Shown one piece after another: positions 9,415 through 18,092 of a DNA stretch of 64,000 nucleotides (position 1 is the stretch's first letter; the number at the start of each line of letters is the position of its first letter). Location of the stretch: NCBI RefSeq assembly GCF_007830435.1, contig NZ_VLLC01000016.1:15103-79102 (forward strand), written 5' to 3'. Made by a program: the position numbers and the translations under genes. This DNA comes from Desulfobotulus alkaliphilus. GTDB lineage: Bacteria > Desulfobacterota > Desulfobacteria > Desulfobacterales > ASO4-4. The notes below the pieces were generated by a model. It was not told where the DNA came from and did no database searches. It saw only the letters and a program-made list of their open reading frames with translations.

Positions 9415-11277
9415 TTGCAGAACAATAAAAAAATGCCTCTGCCGTTGTTTCTATTTTTGATTCTGATTTTTGGTTTTTCCGGGGCTGCAGCCGAAGAGAA
9501 GGTAGAGGCACTGGTTCTGCAAGCAGAAGAGATGAAACTGGCCGAACACAGTTATTGGCATGTTCTCTATCATTATCACAGGCCTCTGGGAATGGGGATG
9601 AAAAGTCGTATTGATGATCCTTCCTTTTTCATTTCTCCTGTGGGCAGAAAAAACCCAAAGGAAGAAATGAATGCGGCCATCCGCTTTCTTTTTTCCGGCA
9701 GTGCTGAGAATATCTGTCCCTATATTGCACGCTATCATTGGCTTTATGAGCAGCTTCAGCCGGAACCGGGACTCTTCCCTGAACCTGTCTGTGAAGAGCT
9801 TAAAGATATTCACCCCACCTCTGCACGCGTTGTTTTTCCTACCTATTTTATGAACAGTCCGGCTTCCATGTTCGGACATACCCTGATGACCCTGCGGCTG
9901 GATAATACCTCAAGAATGCTGGATAAAGCCGTGAACTATTCGGCCTTTACCCAGGAAACCAACGGATTTGTTTTTGCTTTCAAGGGGATATTTGGTTTTT
10001 ATCCGGGGTACTTCAATGTGCTTCCCTACTATAAAAAAATTCAGGAGTATGGTGAAATCAATCAAAGGGATATCTGGGAATACCGGCTGGATCTGGAGTC
10101 CCATGAGCTTGATGCCATGGTCAGGCATATCCGGGAAATGGAAGGAATCTATTCGGACTATTATTTTTTCGATGAAAACTGTTCTTTCACTCTTATGTAT
10201 CTTGTGGAGGCGGCCCGTCCGGGTCTGAACCTGACCGATGCCTTTCCCCTCTGGGTGATCCCTGTGGATACCATCCGTGTTTTGGAAAAAGCGGGGCTCA
10301 TTGTGGAGGCGGAATACCGGCCCAGCCGGGCCACCATTATTCGTCACAGGCTTTCCCATTTGTCCTCTGAAGATCAGAAGCTGGCTCTGGATATCCTTGA
10401 AGGCAGGGAGCAGTCGGAAACCGTTCTGGATATGGAAGCCCTGAGGGCCATCCGCATACTGGATACGGTCATTGACTGTATACGATACCGTTTTGTAAAA
10501 AGGAAAATGGATCAGGATGATTATCAGAAAACCCTGCTGCAGGCCCTGCGGGTGCGCAGTCGTCTGGGCGTTGCAGATGATGCCCTGCCACCTGTACCGG
10601 AGCCTGTGCGACCTGAAAAGCTCCATGGTTCTTCAAGATTGAGTGCAGGGGTACAGGTGTCTGATGGCAAAACAGCAGGAATTCTCATCTACAGGCCAGC
10701 CTTTACGGATCTCACAGATCCGGATTACCCTGAAAGTGATGGTATCCGTATTGTATTTGGTGAGACTTCACTTCGTATTGGGCCTGAGGGTGAAGGCATT
10801 CAGCTGGACCGTTTTGATGCCATTGATATCATGTCTTTGTCTCCGAGGGATCGTTTTTTTACCCCCCTTTCCTGGGCGGCAGGTATCGGGCTGGAAGGTG
10901 TTCCGGGGGAAGGCAGGGGAAGGCTTCTCAGGATTTCCGGGGGAGCGGGATTTGCCTGGGGAGGAGGCCAGTATGGGCTTTCTTATTTTATGGCTCTGCC
11001 CCGTTTTTTTGCAGGTTCCGGGCTGGATGACGGATATTCTCTGGGAGGGGTTGTGCGGGCCGGTTGGATTTTCAGGCTCTTTGAGCACAGCAAATGGCAG
11101 GCCTTTGCTGAAGGCGGCGGCTTTGGGGCAGGACATCAGAGCTATGCTGCGGCGGCAGGTCTCGAAGGAAGTGTGCGGTTGGGCCGGAACTGGCATCTCG
11201 GATTTGAGACCATGCATGAAGAACGCTGGGGGCAGTCCGCTTTCCGAACAGGGATGGCTTTGCACTGGTTTCACTGA
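9415..11277 (+). CDS. DUF4105 family envelope protein with C-terminal beta-barrel-like region
   Basis: The protein of about 620 residues starts with a signal peptide (hydrophobic PLPLFLFLILIFGFSG, cleaved near AAAEE). It is followed by a DUF4105 periplasmic domain with the motif SPASMFGHTLMTL and FDENCSFTLMYLVE, a papain-like NlpC/P60-type Cys-His arrangement proposed for this family. The last ~220 residues alternate glycine and aromatic residues, as in an outer-membrane barrel. I chose TTG at 9415 because GGGGGA lies 7 bases upstream. ATG 9433 is the alternative and ATG 9370 lies inside the preceding terminator. The function is unknown. Confidence 0.8.
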   Translation: MQNNKKMPLPLFLFLILIFGFSGAAAEEKVEALVLQAEEMKLAEHSYWHVLYHYHRPLGMGMKSRIDDPSFFISPVGRKNPKEEMNAAIRFLFSGSAENICPYIARYHWLYEQLQPEPGLFPEPVCEELKDIHPTSARVVFPTYFMNSPASMFGHTLMTLRLDNTSRMLDKAVNYSAFTQETNGFVFAFKGIFGFYPGYFNVLPYYKKIQEYGEINQRDIWEYRLDLESHELDAMVRHIREMEGIYSDYYFFDENCSFTLMYLVEAARPGLNLTDAFPLWVIPVDTIRVLEKAGLIVEAEYRPSRATIIRHRLSHLSSEDQKLALDILEGREQSETVLDMEALRAIRILDTVIDCIRYRFVKRKMDQDDYQKTLLQALRVRSRLGVADDALPPVPEPVRPEKLHGSSRLSAGVQVSDGKTAGILIYRPAFTDLTDPDYPESDGIRIVFGETSLRIGPEGEGIQLDRFDAIDIMSLSPRDRFFTPLSWAAGIGLEGVPGEGRGRLLRISGGAGFAWGGGQYGLSYFMALPRFFAGSGLDDGYSLGGVVRAGWIFRLFEHSKWQAFAEGGGFGAGHQSYAAAAGLEGSVRLGRNWHLGFETMHEERWGQSAFRTGMALHWFH

Positions 11278-11333
11278 TGCTGCTGTACCTTCTGAGGCAT
11301 TCCGTTGCCCAGAAGGTACTTCAAATGATAATT

Positions 11334-11855
11334 TTATTCAAATTTTTCCGGATTCCTGTAGGATGCGGCCTTCTCACAATAGTGTTTTGCGGATTCCCGG
11401 ATCACTTCAATGATATCCTCTTTAAAGGTTTTAACCACCTTTGCAGGCATACCCGCGATGAGGCTGAAGGGTGGCACGACCGTATTTTCAAGCACCACGG
11501 CTCCTGCGGCCACAATGCTGCCCCTGCCTATCACGGCACTGTTCATGACAACGGCACCCATACCGATAAGGCAGTCATCTTCCACGGTGCAGCCGTGGAG
11601 GATGGCCCTGTGACCTGCTGTGATGTTTTTACCAAGGGTCAGGGGAAAGCCGGGATCGGCATGGAGCATGCAGAGATCCTGAATGTTGGTGTTTTCATCA
11701 ATCCGAATGGGGGCGGTATCACCCCGGATCACCGCAGAAAACCAGAGGGAACTGCCTGCTGCCATGTGAACATCGCCGATGACCGTTGCGCCGGGTGCAA
11801 TAAATACCGTCTCTGCCAGAAAAGGGGTTTCATTTTCAAAACGATGGATTGCCAT
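11334..11855 (-). CDS. Gamma carbonic anhydrase family protein (YrdA/CaiE-like)
   Basis: This 173-residue left-handed beta-helix protein is made of hexapeptide repeats (such as VIGDVHMAAGSSLWFSAVIR, then AVIGRGSIVAAGAVV) and closed by a C-terminal helix. Histidines that could bind metal at the trimer interface are visible in MLHADP and TAGHRAILHG, the gamma-CA pattern. Members are either true carbonic anhydrases or acyl/carnitine-pathway relatives, and the sequence does not settle which. AAGGAGTCAGAC precedes ATG. It is convergent with the DUF4105 gene. Confidence 0.88.
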   Translation of the reverse strand: MAIHRFENETPFLAETVFIAPGATVIGDVHMAAGSSLWFSAVIRGDTAPIRIDENTNIQDLCMLHADPGFPLTLGKNITAGHRAILHGCTVEDDCLIGMGAVVMNSAVIGRGSIVAAGAVVLENTVVPPFSLIAGMPAKVVKTFKEDIIEVIRESAKHYCEKAASYRNPEKFE

Positions 11856-12038
11856 GTCTGACTCCTTTTTGATTCTTCTTCATTTGTGCAGTGCCGTATA
11901 TTATGGTTTGACCTGACAGCAAATCATGGTTTATAATTTTAAACAAGAGAATATTTTTCCAGTACAAATGTATGATTAAAATCTTTCCTGGCACCCCCAT
12001 AGTATTTTATTTGTAACTTCAGCCAAGCGAGGAAAATC

Positions 12039-12614
12039 ATGGAGCAGAAACCTGCATCCCGGATCACTCTCCGGGAATTTAAAGCCATCAGCCATGCCAT
12101 TTCCACCTATGAAGACCTGACGGTTCTCAACCATCATCTGGTGGAAGGTATATGCAAAGCATTTAATATCAAGGCCTGCAGTATTTTTCTATATGATGAC
12201 AGGGAAAACCAGCTTTTCCGCGTTGTCAGCCATGGACTGAGTGAGACTTACCTCAGCAAGGGGCCCATTATTGTGGATGATAATAAGAACAGGGAAGCCC
12301 TTTCCGGAAAGGTTGTTTTTTATCAGGATATCGAAAATGATGAACGCGTTCTCTACCCTAAGGAGGCTATGGCTGAAGGAATTATGTCCATGCTTTCCGT
12401 GCCCATCAAGTACCATGAGCATACGCTGGGGCTTTTGAAAATGTACCACAGTGACCCATGGATTCTCCATGAAGATGATCAGGATTCCTTCTGTGTTCTT
12501 GCGGCCCATCTGGGTTTACGCATAGAACACACAGGCCTGAGAAATTTTTTTGAAATGGTGAAGGCAGCTGCGGGCAGCTTGCCCCTTCGTATGATGCAGG
12601 GTCTGGCCCTATGA
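12039..12614 (+). CDS. GAF domain sensor protein
   Basis: This 191-residue protein consists almost entirely of one GAF domain (about residues 20-165), with the typical strands KACSIFLYDDRENQLFRVVSHGL and MLSVPIKYHEHTLGLLKMY. No output domain is attached. GAF domains bind cyclic nucleotides, heme, tetrapyrroles or other small ligands. The ligand here is unknown. The stop codon overlaps the start of the kinase-like gene (ATGA), so the two are translationally coupled and probably form a sensor-effector pair. The start is supported by GAGGAAAATC. Confidence 0.85.
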   Translation: MEQKPASRITLREFKAISHAISTYEDLTVLNHHLVEGICKAFNIKACSIFLYDDRENQLFRVVSHGLSETYLSKGPIIVDDNKNREALSGKVVFYQDIENDERVLYPKEAMAEGIMSMLSVPIKYHEHTLGLLKMYHSDPWILHEDDQDSFCVLAAHLGLRIEHTGLRNFFEMVKAAAGSLPLRMMQGLAL

Positions 12615-13522
12615 AAAAAGGGGGGCGGGTTGTTACGGACACCACAGGTTTTTTTGAGATTACATCCGGTGACATCATCGAGATCGGTGGCCGGAGGTTC
12701 CGGGTAACGGGCAATGAGATGGAGCGTCGCTTTGGTGTGGAAGATCCCAAATACTGGGTGAAGCGTGTCATAGAGGATGCCACCTGTGACCGGAAAATAA
12801 TCAAGCTTTCTTTCCTTGAGACCTTTCATACAAAAATTGGTGGTGTTCCCATACGCTGTTTCCGTGACCCGGATAAGGAAGGGGATATTCTGGACCTTGT
12901 CCGCGGCAGGGATGATTTCATGCAGGGTGAGGTTTTCCGGGATACCATGGGGAATAATATCAGGATTCTGGATATTGTCCGTGGTAAGAATTTTTATGTG
13001 GCCATGGGCGATTATTTCCAGATGCCCCACAGGGTGTATTACGAAAAAATAATGCCCGGCCTTCTTGCAAAACTCTTAGAAGCCTTCCGTTCCATCCGTT
13101 TTTTGCATATCAATGGCTTTCGCCACGGGGATATCCGCAATGACCACCTCATGATCGAAAACCGTACAGGCAAATATGTCTGGATTGATTTTGATTATGA
13201 GTACGATGCGCCGGAAAACCCCTTCAGTCTGGATCTTTTTGGTCTGGGGAACCTCCTGATCTACACAGTGGGTAAGGGTTTCCATGAGCTGTATATGATC
13301 CGGCATGAAAGGGAACTTTACGGAGATTTTTTTGATAAGATTGTGGAAGAGGACATGTCCCTTCTGGATGCCAGCCGTTTTATCAATCTTCGCAAGCTCT
13401 ATCCCTATCTGCCCCGTATGCTGAATGATATCCTCCTGCATTTTTCCAGGGGGACGAGCGTCTATTATGAATTTATCGATGAAATTATTGAGGACCTTGA
13501 GGGGTTTCTCCGTTCCCTGTAG
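12611..13522 (+). CDS. Protein-kinase-like / APH-fold protein
   Basis: This 303-residue protein has a kinase-like catalytic core. A candidate ATP-anchoring Lys65 lies in IIKLSFLE. The catalytic loop is HGDIRNDHL (Asp174), followed by a DFG-like IDFDYEY (Asp193/Asp195). The loop resembles the HGD of aminoglycoside and RIO-type kinases more than the HRD of eukaryotic-like kinases. The usual metal-binding Asn at D+5 is His179, with Asn177 shifted to D+3. Residues 1-55 are a small beta-rich N-terminal part. No membrane segment is present. It lies between a GAF protein and a universal stress protein, so a signalling role is inferred. The substrate is unknown. Confidence 0.65.
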   Translation: MKKGGRVVTDTTGFFEITSGDIIEIGGRRFRVTGNEMERRFGVEDPKYWVKRVIEDATCDRKIIKLSFLETFHTKIGGVPIRCFRDPDKEGDILDLVRGRDDFMQGEVFRDTMGNNIRILDIVRGKNFYVAMGDYFQMPHRVYYEKIMPGLLAKLLEAFRSIRFLHINGFRHGDIRNDHLMIENRTGKYVWIDFDYEYDAPENPFSLDLFGLGNLLIYTVGKGFHELYMIRHERELYGDFFDKIVEEDMSLLDASRFINLRKLYPYLPRMLNDILLHFSRGTSVYYEFIDEIIEDLEGFLRSL

Positions 13523-13532
13523 GAGGTGAAGT

Positions 13533-13979
13533 GTGATCAATTCCATTCTGATTCCTGTGGCGGATGCGGCCAGTTCCCGGGCTGTTGTGGAATATATAAC
13601 AGGACTAGCCCTTTCACCGGATAAAACAAAGATCACCCTGCTTTATGTGAACAGAACACCATCGGGCAGTGAAGAGCTGATGGGGTACCGTTTTGTTGCA
13701 TCCCTTCCCGAGAGGGGAGATAAGGCCATTCAGTGGTCAAGGGATACCCTTGTGGCAGGGGGGATGGACCCTGACAATATCTATGCGGATATCATATCCG
13801 GTCCCTTTGCCACCGTGGCTGACGGCATTATGGCTTACTTTAAAAAAGCACCCCATAAAATGGTTGTGATTGGGCGGAAAAAGATGAGCAAGGCAGAAGA
13901 ATTTGTCCTGGGCGATGTCAGCATGAAGCTGGTCCGGGCTTTGGAAGAAACGGCGGTTATGGTGGTAAAGATTAACTGA
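13533..13979 (+). CDS. Universal stress protein (UspA family)
   Basis: This 148-residue single Usp domain begins INSILIPVADAASSRAVVEY. It ends with the nucleotide-binding region VVIGRKKMSKAEEFVLGDVS, where the G-2x-G-9x-G(S/T) ATP signature is only partly kept, so ATP binding is uncertain. The start is GTG with a full AGGAGGTGAAGT ribosome site. It follows the kinase-like gene by 10 bases and is the third gene of the GAF-kinase-Usp operon. Confidence 0.88.
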   Translation: MINSILIPVADAASSRAVVEYITGLALSPDKTKITLLYVNRTPSGSEELMGYRFVASLPERGDKAIQWSRDTLVAGGMDPDNIYADIISGPFATVADGIMAYFKKAPHKMVVIGRKKMSKAEEFVLGDVSMKLVRALEETAVMVVKIN

Positions 13980-14070
13980 TTTCTTATGATGAAAGATAAC
14001 AATTATTCATCACATTTTATTTTGAAAAAATGTTTTTTAATTTCAGTATCTTGCTTCCAGTAAAAGACAA

Positions 14071-14271
14071 TCTGATTACCACTGTCTTTCAGCCATACGA
14101 ACCTTAATCATGGAAATTATATGACCATATTTTACGCTTGTTTGCGGGTACCCGTAAAGGGTACCCCTACAAAAACAGGGCCGTAAAAACCATTAGTAGG
14201 GGCAGGCCCCTGTGCCTGCCCCGGTTTTGGGCAACCACGGGGGGGCCTGCAAAAAACAGGGCCGTATCAGA
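14071..14271 (-). repeat. MITE-like repeat, copy A (inverted, left end diverged)
   Basis: The copy starts with the family's terminal TCTGATTACCACTG. For about 130 bases it matches the reverse complement of the copy at 48187-48410, including both internal hairpins. The first hairpin reads GGGTACCC here and GGGCACCC in that copy, with the partner base changed to match. The far end has diverged and stops at GTATCAGA. No target duplication is seen (flanks AAAGACAA and TCATTCTC). It fills the gap between the usp gene and the convergent ahbD gene. Confidence 0.7.
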
Positions 14272-14286
14272 TCATTCTCTGCAGGG

Positions 14287-15381
14287 TTATCCTTTCCGTA
14301 TGTCTCCGGGCTGATACTGGCAGAGGGGCTCTTCTGCCATGAAATCTCCCGTTGCCTCATAGGCTCTGGCCCGGCATCCCCCGCATACGGCCCTGTACTC
14401 ACAGGGGCCGCATTTTCCCGTGAGCTGGTCATAGTCCCTCAGCCGTAAAAGGGGGGGGGATTTCTGCCAGATATCCACAAAAGAATTTTCTTTCACATTG
14501 CCGCAGGGTGTTTCCAGAAATCCGCAGGGCTGTACATCACCCACATGGGAGACAAAGCAGAAGCCGATTCCCCCAAGGCATCCTCTGGTCATGGCATCCA
14601 GCCCATGGGTGGCAGGGGAAATGGTTTTTCCTTCTGCCTTTGCCCTCTGGCGGAGAATCCTGTAGTAGTGGGGGGCACAGGTGGCTTTGAGCTGTAAGGG
14701 TACCTTGTCCCGCTGATCATAGAACCAGTTGAGGGTTTCTTCATACTGCACCGCATCAATGGCCGTTTCTTCGATTTCCTTGCCACGGCCTGTGGGCACC
14801 AGCAGAAAGATATGATGGGCCGCAGCACCAAGGGAAACCGCAAGGTCGAGAATTTTAGGAATTTCTTGCAGATTTTTTTTGGTGATTGTGGTGTTGATCT
14901 GAAACTCAATGCCTGCTGCTTTTGCATTGGCTACCCCATGCATGGCACCCTCAAAGGCACCGGGCATGGCACGGAAGGCATCATGCACCTCCTTTGTGGC
15001 ACCATCCAGACTGATGGAAATACGCTTGATGCCTGCATCTGCCATGCGCTCTGCATTTTCAGGTGTCACGAGGGTTCCGTTGGGAGCCATGGTCATGCGC
15101 AGTCCAAGGTTTGTTCCATATTTTGCGATATCAAAAATATCCTTGCGCAGCAGGGGTTCACCACCGGTAAGAATGACAATCACCTCTCCCAGCTTACGGA
15201 TATCATCCATCAGCCCGAAGGCCTGTTCCGTGCTGAGTTCTCCGGGGTAGGGTTCGTTTCTTGCAGCCGCACGGCAGTGGATGCAGTTCAGATTGCAGCT
15301 TCGGGTGGTTTCCCATGCCACAAGGCGCAGGGTATCCCGTTTGCCGGGAGTGGTTCCGGGGTGGCTGTTATTTGCGTGCAT
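14287..15381 (-). CDS. ahbD: Heme b synthase, radical SAM (AhbD)
   Basis: This 364-residue radical SAM protein has the [4Fe-4S] motif C29-x3-C33-x2-C36 (CNLNCIHC) and a SPASM-type C-terminal cysteine set (CGFLETPCG, CGPCEYRAVCGGC). In the siroheme branch AhbD oxidatively decarboxylates the two propionates of Fe-coproporphyrin III to give heme b. The call over AhbC rests on CLGGIGFCFVSHVGDVQPCG and on the paired AhbC upstream. It is the last gene of ahbC-hemB-ahbD, 21 bases after hemB. The start has AAGGATAAGT upstream. AhbA/AhbB are not in the window. Confidence 0.88.
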   Translation of the reverse strand: MHANNSHPGTTPGKRDTLRLVAWETTRSCNLNCIHCRAAARNEPYPGELSTEQAFGLMDDIRKLGEVIVILTGGEPLLRKDIFDIAKYGTNLGLRMTMAPNGTLVTPENAERMADAGIKRISISLDGATKEVHDAFRAMPGAFEGAMHGVANAKAAGIEFQINTTITKKNLQEIPKILDLAVSLGAAAHHIFLLVPTGRGKEIEETAIDAVQYEETLNWFYDQRDKVPLQLKATCAPHYYRILRQRAKAEGKTISPATHGLDAMTRGCLGGIGFCFVSHVGDVQPCGFLETPCGNVKENSFVDIWQKSPPLLRLRDYDQLTGKCGPCEYRAVCGGCRARAYEATGDFMAEEPLCQYQPGDIRKG

Positions 15382-15402
15382 ACTTATCCTTCCTTATAAA
15401 AA

Positions 15403-16377
15403 TCAGCCCCTGAGCTTACGCGCCGCTTCCATGGCAAAGTAGGTGAGGATGATATCCGCACCAGCCCTGCGAATGGATAAGAGGGTTTCCATCATGGCAG
15501 CATCACCGTCGATCCAGCCTTTTTCGGCAGCAGCCTTGATCATGGCATACTCGCCGGACACATTGTAGGCGGCCACGGGAAGATCCAGTTCATCCCGCAG
15601 GCGGGTGATGATATCCAGATAGGCGAGGGCAGGTTTAACCATGATGATGTCGGCACCTTCTTCCACATCCATGGAGGCTTCCCGCATGGCTTCCCTGCTG
15701 TTGGCGGGGTCCATCTGATAGGTTCTGCGATCGCCGAATTCCGGTGCATTGCCTGCGGCTTCCCGGAAGGGTCCGTAAAAGGCGGAGGCATATTTTACCG
15801 CATAGCTCATGATGGGAACATCCGTATATCCTTCCTGATCAAGGCCTTCACGGATTTCAGCCACCCGGCCGTCCATCATGTCCGAAGGAGCCACCATCTG
15901 GGCACCGGCACTGGCATGGCTGACGGCGGTGCGGGCCAGCAGGTCCAGGGTGGCATCGTTGTCTATGCGACCCTTTTCCACAATGCCGCAGTGTCCGTGA
16001 TCCGTGAACTGACAGAGACAGACATCGGTAATGACGAGCATTTCCGGTACGGCATCCCGGACGGCCTTGATGGCCTGCTGGACGATGCCGTCTTTTTTAT
16101 AGGCTTGGGTGGCCAAGGGGTCTTTTTTGTCGGGAACACCGAAAAGAATGACGGCGGGAATACCTAAGTCCCAGGCTTCCTTTGTTTTTTTTCTGATATT
16201 GTCACAGGAAAGCTGGGCCTGCCCCGGAAGGGCACTGATGGGGTTGCTCACGCCCTTGCCGGATACGGCAAAGAGGGGGAGAACCAGATTGTTCACGCTT
16301 AGGCTTGTTTCACGTACCATGCTGCGGATGATGGCACTCTGACGAAGGCGTCTTGGCCGGGAATCGGGAAAAAGCAT
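15403..16377 (-). CDS. hemB: Porphobilinogen synthase (delta-aminolevulinate dehydratase)
   Basis: This 324-residue enzyme condenses two 5-aminolevulinate molecules to porphobilinogen. The zinc-binding CLCQFTDHGHC (about residues 120-130) marks the zinc-dependent class. The Schiff-base lysines lie in SYAVKYASAFYGPFR and MVKPALAYLD. It sits between ahbC and ahbD on the same strand, which ties an early common tetrapyrrole step to the two last steps of heme synthesis. ATG follows AAGGAGACTTCC. It has full family length and no anomalies. Confidence 0.96.
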   Translation of the reverse strand: MLFPDSRPRRLRQSAIIRSMVRETSLSVNNLVLPLFAVSGKGVSNPISALPGQAQLSCDNIRKKTKEAWDLGIPAVILFGVPDKKDPLATQAYKKDGIVQQAIKAVRDAVPEMLVITDVCLCQFTDHGHCGIVEKGRIDNDATLDLLARTAVSHASAGAQMVAPSDMMDGRVAEIREGLDQEGYTDVPIMSYAVKYASAFYGPFREAAGNAPEFGDRRTYQMDPANSREAMREASMDVEEGADIIMVKPALAYLDIITRLRDELDLPVAAYNVSGEYAMIKAAAEKGWIDGDAAMMETLLSIRRAGADIILTYFAMEAARKLRG

Positions 16378-16420
16378 GGAAGTCTCCTTGCTGACGGGTT
16401 CGGAAGATTTCTGTTATTAA

Positions 16421-16453
16421 GGAAGAAAAGGGCCGCCTCCATGGAGGACGGCC
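16421..16453 (-). terminator. Hairpin plus T-rich run between ahbC and hemB
   Basis: On the minus strand GGCCGTCCTCC pairs with GGAGGCGGCC around a short CATG loop and is followed by CTTTTCTTCC. It lies between the ahbC stop and the hemB start. It may be a partial terminator that lowers hemB-ahbD transcription relative to ahbC, or hemB may have its own promoter. Confidence 0.5.
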
Positions 16454-16502
16454 GGATTTCTACTCTGAAGTAATCAGATAATTTTTTGCAGGTTTTTTGA
16501 GC

Positions 16503-17690
16503 TTAAATACTCTGGCTGATTTCCTCATCCGTAAGATAGCAGGCCGGATCCGGCGCCCATACATCGTCGGTTAAGGCTTCGGCACGTACCCGGAAGTTGC
16601 CGCCGCAGATATCCAGCCATTTGCAGCTGGCACAGCGCCCTGTCACAAAATCTTTTTTGTGTTTCAGCTGGGCGAGAAGCTGGTCTTCGGGCTGGGACCA
16701 TATCTGGGAAAAGGGGGTTTTTCTGATATTCCCGAAGCTGTGGTGACGCCAGAACTGATCTGCGTGTACCTCTCCATTCCAGGAAACGCAGCCGATGCCC
16801 CGTCCGGAAGAGTTGCCCTCGTTCATCTTTAAAAGCTCCATTACCTCTTCAGCCCTTGCCGGGTCTTCCCGTAAAAGGCGCAGATAAATGTAGGGGCCGT
16901 CCGCATGGTTATCCACGGTCAGCACTTCCTTGGGCTTGCCCCTTTCGTGCAGATCCCGTGTCCGGTCCAGAATGAGATCCAGAGCCTTGCGTGTTTCTTC
17001 ATGGGAAAGATCATCTTCCACAAGCTTTGAGCCGCGGCCTGCATAGACCAGATGATAAAAGCAGACTCTGGGGATGTCCATTTCTTCCATGAGATCAAAA
17101 ATGCCGGGTATCTCGGCAACGTTCTGTCTGTTCATGGTAAAGCGCAGCCCCACTTTAATGCCTGCCTCCTGACAGTTACGGATGCCGTCCAGAGCGGCCT
17201 GAAAAGCGCCCTTCACGCCCCTGAAGTGGTCGTTGACGGCTTCCATGCCATCCAGACTGATGCCCACATAGGAAAGCCCCACTTCCTTTAAGCGTCTGGC
17301 CTTTTCTTTTGTGATCAGGGTACCGTTGGTGGAAATAACCGCCCGCATACCCTGGGAGACGGCATATTCCGCCAGCTCCGGAAGGTCCTTGCGCATCAGG
17401 GGTTCTCCGCCGGAAAAGAGCATGACCGGAGAACCAAAGGCGGCAAGATCCCTGATCAGGGCTTTTCCTTCCTCGGTAGTCAGCTCATTGGCAAAGGCTT
17501 CATCCCTGGCATGGGCATAACAATGAACGCATTTGAGGTTGCAGCGCCGGGTCATGTTCCAGACCACAACGGGTTTTTTGTCTTCGGAAAACTGCAGAAG
17601 ATGAGAGGGAAGGGAGCCGGAATGGCGTCCGTAGCGTAAAGCATCCGAAGGTTCGACTGTGCCGCAGTAAAGTTTGGATATACCTATCAT
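16503..17690 (-). CDS. ahbC: 12,18-didecarboxysiroheme deacetylase, radical SAM (AhbC)
   Basis: This 395-residue radical SAM enzyme removes the two acetate side chains of 12,18-didecarboxysiroheme to yield Fe-coproporphyrin III. The N-terminus MIGISKLYCGTVEPSDALRY is characteristic. The SAM cluster is C50-x3-C54-x2-C57 (CNLKCVHC), and the SPASM region ends CASCKWLDICGGN. The reading frame is open 58 codons further upstream. I chose 17690 because AGGTGATCTT precedes it and the extension has no recognisable homology. It is first in the ahbC-hemB-ahbD order. siroheme decarboxylase genes ahbAB must lie elsewhere. Confidence 0.92.
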   Translation of the reverse strand: MIGISKLYCGTVEPSDALRYGRHSGSLPSHLLQFSEDKKPVVVWNMTRRCNLKCVHCYAHARDEAFANELTTEEGKALIRDLAAFGSPVMLFSGGEPLMRKDLPELAEYAVSQGMRAVISTNGTLITKEKARRLKEVGLSYVGISLDGMEAVNDHFRGVKGAFQAALDGIRNCQEAGIKVGLRFTMNRQNVAEIPGIFDLMEEMDIPRVCFYHLVYAGRGSKLVEDDLSHEETRKALDLILDRTRDLHERGKPKEVLTVDNHADGPYIYLRLLREDPARAEEVMELLKMNEGNSSGRGIGCVSWNGEVHADQFWRHHSFGNIRKTPFSQIWSQPEDQLLAQLKHKKDFVTGRCASCKWLDICGGNFRVRAEALTDDVWAPDPACYLTDEEISQSI

Positions 17691-18092
17691 AAGATCACCT
17701 GTTGGGGGGATGGCAGGGAATGGAAGTATTCCTTCATTTGGATAAAAGGCCCTTAAGGGCCGCATATGAAAGTCAATAAGGGTTGTGTCTGAGGTGGGAT
17801 ACCATACTCCCTCCATATATAAACAACCAGACTGCCTTATACCCTTTCCGTTATTTTCCGGCAAGTCTCAAGAAAATCCACATGCTCAATCCCTGTGGAG
17901 GGATTGTTTGTGAAGGCTGCACGATGTGCCACATAGTCTGTTCTTGACAGGAACCTTTGAACCTGAGAAATAAACTTTCATAAAAAGAATCTCTTATTGT
18001 CGGGTCAAGGTGAAAAACTGATTTTTTTCAGCCTTCAGTTTTTCATTTTTACCTTATTTATCATAACCACAAGGATCAGGGAGAGATGAACC
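17691..18092. other. Divergent intergenic region between ahbC and the BCCT gene
   Basis: About 400 bases without a convincing gene. It should hold the ahbC promoter (minus) and the BCCT promoter (plus). A perfect 14-base palindrome, GGCCCTTAAGGGCC, lies in the ahbC leader at 17748-17761. A TTGACA at about 17945 points toward the BCCT gene, but no good -10 follows at normal spacing. I see no repeat of either family here. Confidence 0.5.

Noticed and set aside
17691-17864. 58-residue N-terminal extension of AhbC
   Set aside because: AhbC proteins start at MIGISKLYCG, and a ribosome site lies just before that ATG; the extension shows no homology.
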